Source of the DNA: Oscillospiraceae bacterium
Lineage (GTDB): Bacteria > Bacillota_A > Clostridia > Oscillospirales > Oscillospiraceae
Assembly: GCA_902795095.1 (NCBI GenBank)
Contig: CADBKB010000074.1
Coordinates: 1 to 7,592 of the forward strand
Direction: 5' to 3'
DNA: 7,592 nucleotides
The translations under genes were made by a program, and so were the position numbers. This document shows positions 7,477 to 7,592 of the stretch, in pieces. Each line of letters begins with the position of its first letter. Position 1 is the stretch's first letter. The notes under the pieces are model-generated. The model saw nothing but the letters and a program-made list of their open reading frames with translations. It was not told the origin of the DNA and did not search any database.

Positions 7477-7510
7477 CGTTTTCCAAACTTTTCCAAAAGT
7501 TTGGAAAACG
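7477..7510. repeat. Perfect 16-bp inverted repeat with 2-nt centre
   Basis: cgttttccaaactttt (7477-7492) and aaaagtttggaaaacg (7495-7510) are exact reverse complements separated by cc. With so small a centre it would form a cruciform or a protein-binding palindrome, or a hairpin with a few inner pairs opened. It sits inside the 7347-7582 element. Confidence 0.8.
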
Positions 7511-7546
7511 CACGCAGCGGGGCAAAAATACTTTTTTGACACGCTG

Positions 7547-7580
7547 ACGGATTGCTGTGCAATACAGCAATCCGTTTTTT
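7547..7580 (+). terminator. Intrinsic terminator of the sensor/kinase/regulator operon (right hairpin)
   Basis: The same 29-nt hairpin sequence as at 7355-7383 recurs at 7547-7575 in the same orientation, here followed by six T's (7575-7580). This is a canonical Rho-independent terminator for plus-strand transcription, about 250 bases after the regulator stop codon. Confidence 0.85.
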
Positions 7581-7592
7581 ATGGCAGGGCGC

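Larger units (their letters stand above)
7347..7582. repeat. Structured intergenic element with ~50-nt terminal inverted repeats (MITE/REP-like)
   Basis: The left terminus (7347-7398) and right terminus (7532-7582) are imperfect inverted copies. From outside in, they share ata plus an A-run (left) or T-run (right), the 29-nt hairpin, a 5-nt spacer, and tgtcaaaaaa (7389-7398) with ttttttgaca (7532-7541). Roughly 43 of 51 positions agree; the differences fall in the hairpin loop, the spacer and one A. The interior (7399-7531) contains no ORF of note but has two more perfect hairpins. This architecture fits a non-autonomous miniature transposable element or a repetitive palindromic intergenic unit. 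A target-site duplication cannot be judged because only 10 bases follow it; TA occurs at both ends. Confidence 0.6.

Noticed and set aside
7315..7580. CRISPR array
   Set aside because: The 29-nt sequence occurs only twice, 163 bases apart, with hairpins rather than uniform spacers between, and no cas gene is seen.

Overview
The window is high-GC DNA that nevertheless carries Firmicutes-style features: strong AAGGAGG ribosome binding sites, a clostridial-type signal peptide, and a GGTF-repeat surface protein. Together these suggest a gut-type Clostridia (Oscillospiraceae or a relative). That placement is inferred from style, not from a marker gene.

Left half (1-3618, minus strand): one continuous open frame of 1206 codons encodes the N-terminal part of a very large secreted protein. 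It has a signal peptide, beta-helix (pectin-lyase-like) GGTF repeats split by a Lys/Asp-rich linker, and a long C-terminal extension that runs off the window. The gene has no stop codon inside the window, so a closed-ORF caller misses it. The long plus-strand frames in 145-1500 and 1879-3669 are its antisense shadows.

Centre (3619-3821): a divergent regulatory region. It holds a perfect 20-bp inverted repeat with a 19-nt spacer. On each side lies a good -10 box without a -35 box, and the outer edge of each arm falls about 33-35 bases upstream of the predicted transcription start. This looks like a shared operator for both directions.

Right half (3822-7298, plus strand): a tightly overlapping three-gene signalling operon. 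The first gene is a multi-pass membrane sensor built like a 7TM histidine kinase but with no histidine after residue 304, so it looks like a pseudokinase. The second is a membrane histidine kinase with PAS, H-box (H248), N-box and G-box. The third is a NarL/LuxR-type response regulator with D55. The overlaps are 4 nt and 11 nt. The simplest model is that the two membrane proteins sense a surface signal together, the kinase phosphorylates the regulator, and the regulator acts at the central palindrome to control its own operon and the divergent surface protein.

Right end (7299-7592): non-coding. It contains a highly structured element of about 236 bp (7347-7582) with imperfect terminal inverted repeats of about 50 nt. 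Each terminus itself contains the same 29-nt terminator-like hairpin, and two more hairpins lie inside. It resembles a MITE or REP-type intergenic element and probably serves as a bidirectional terminator.
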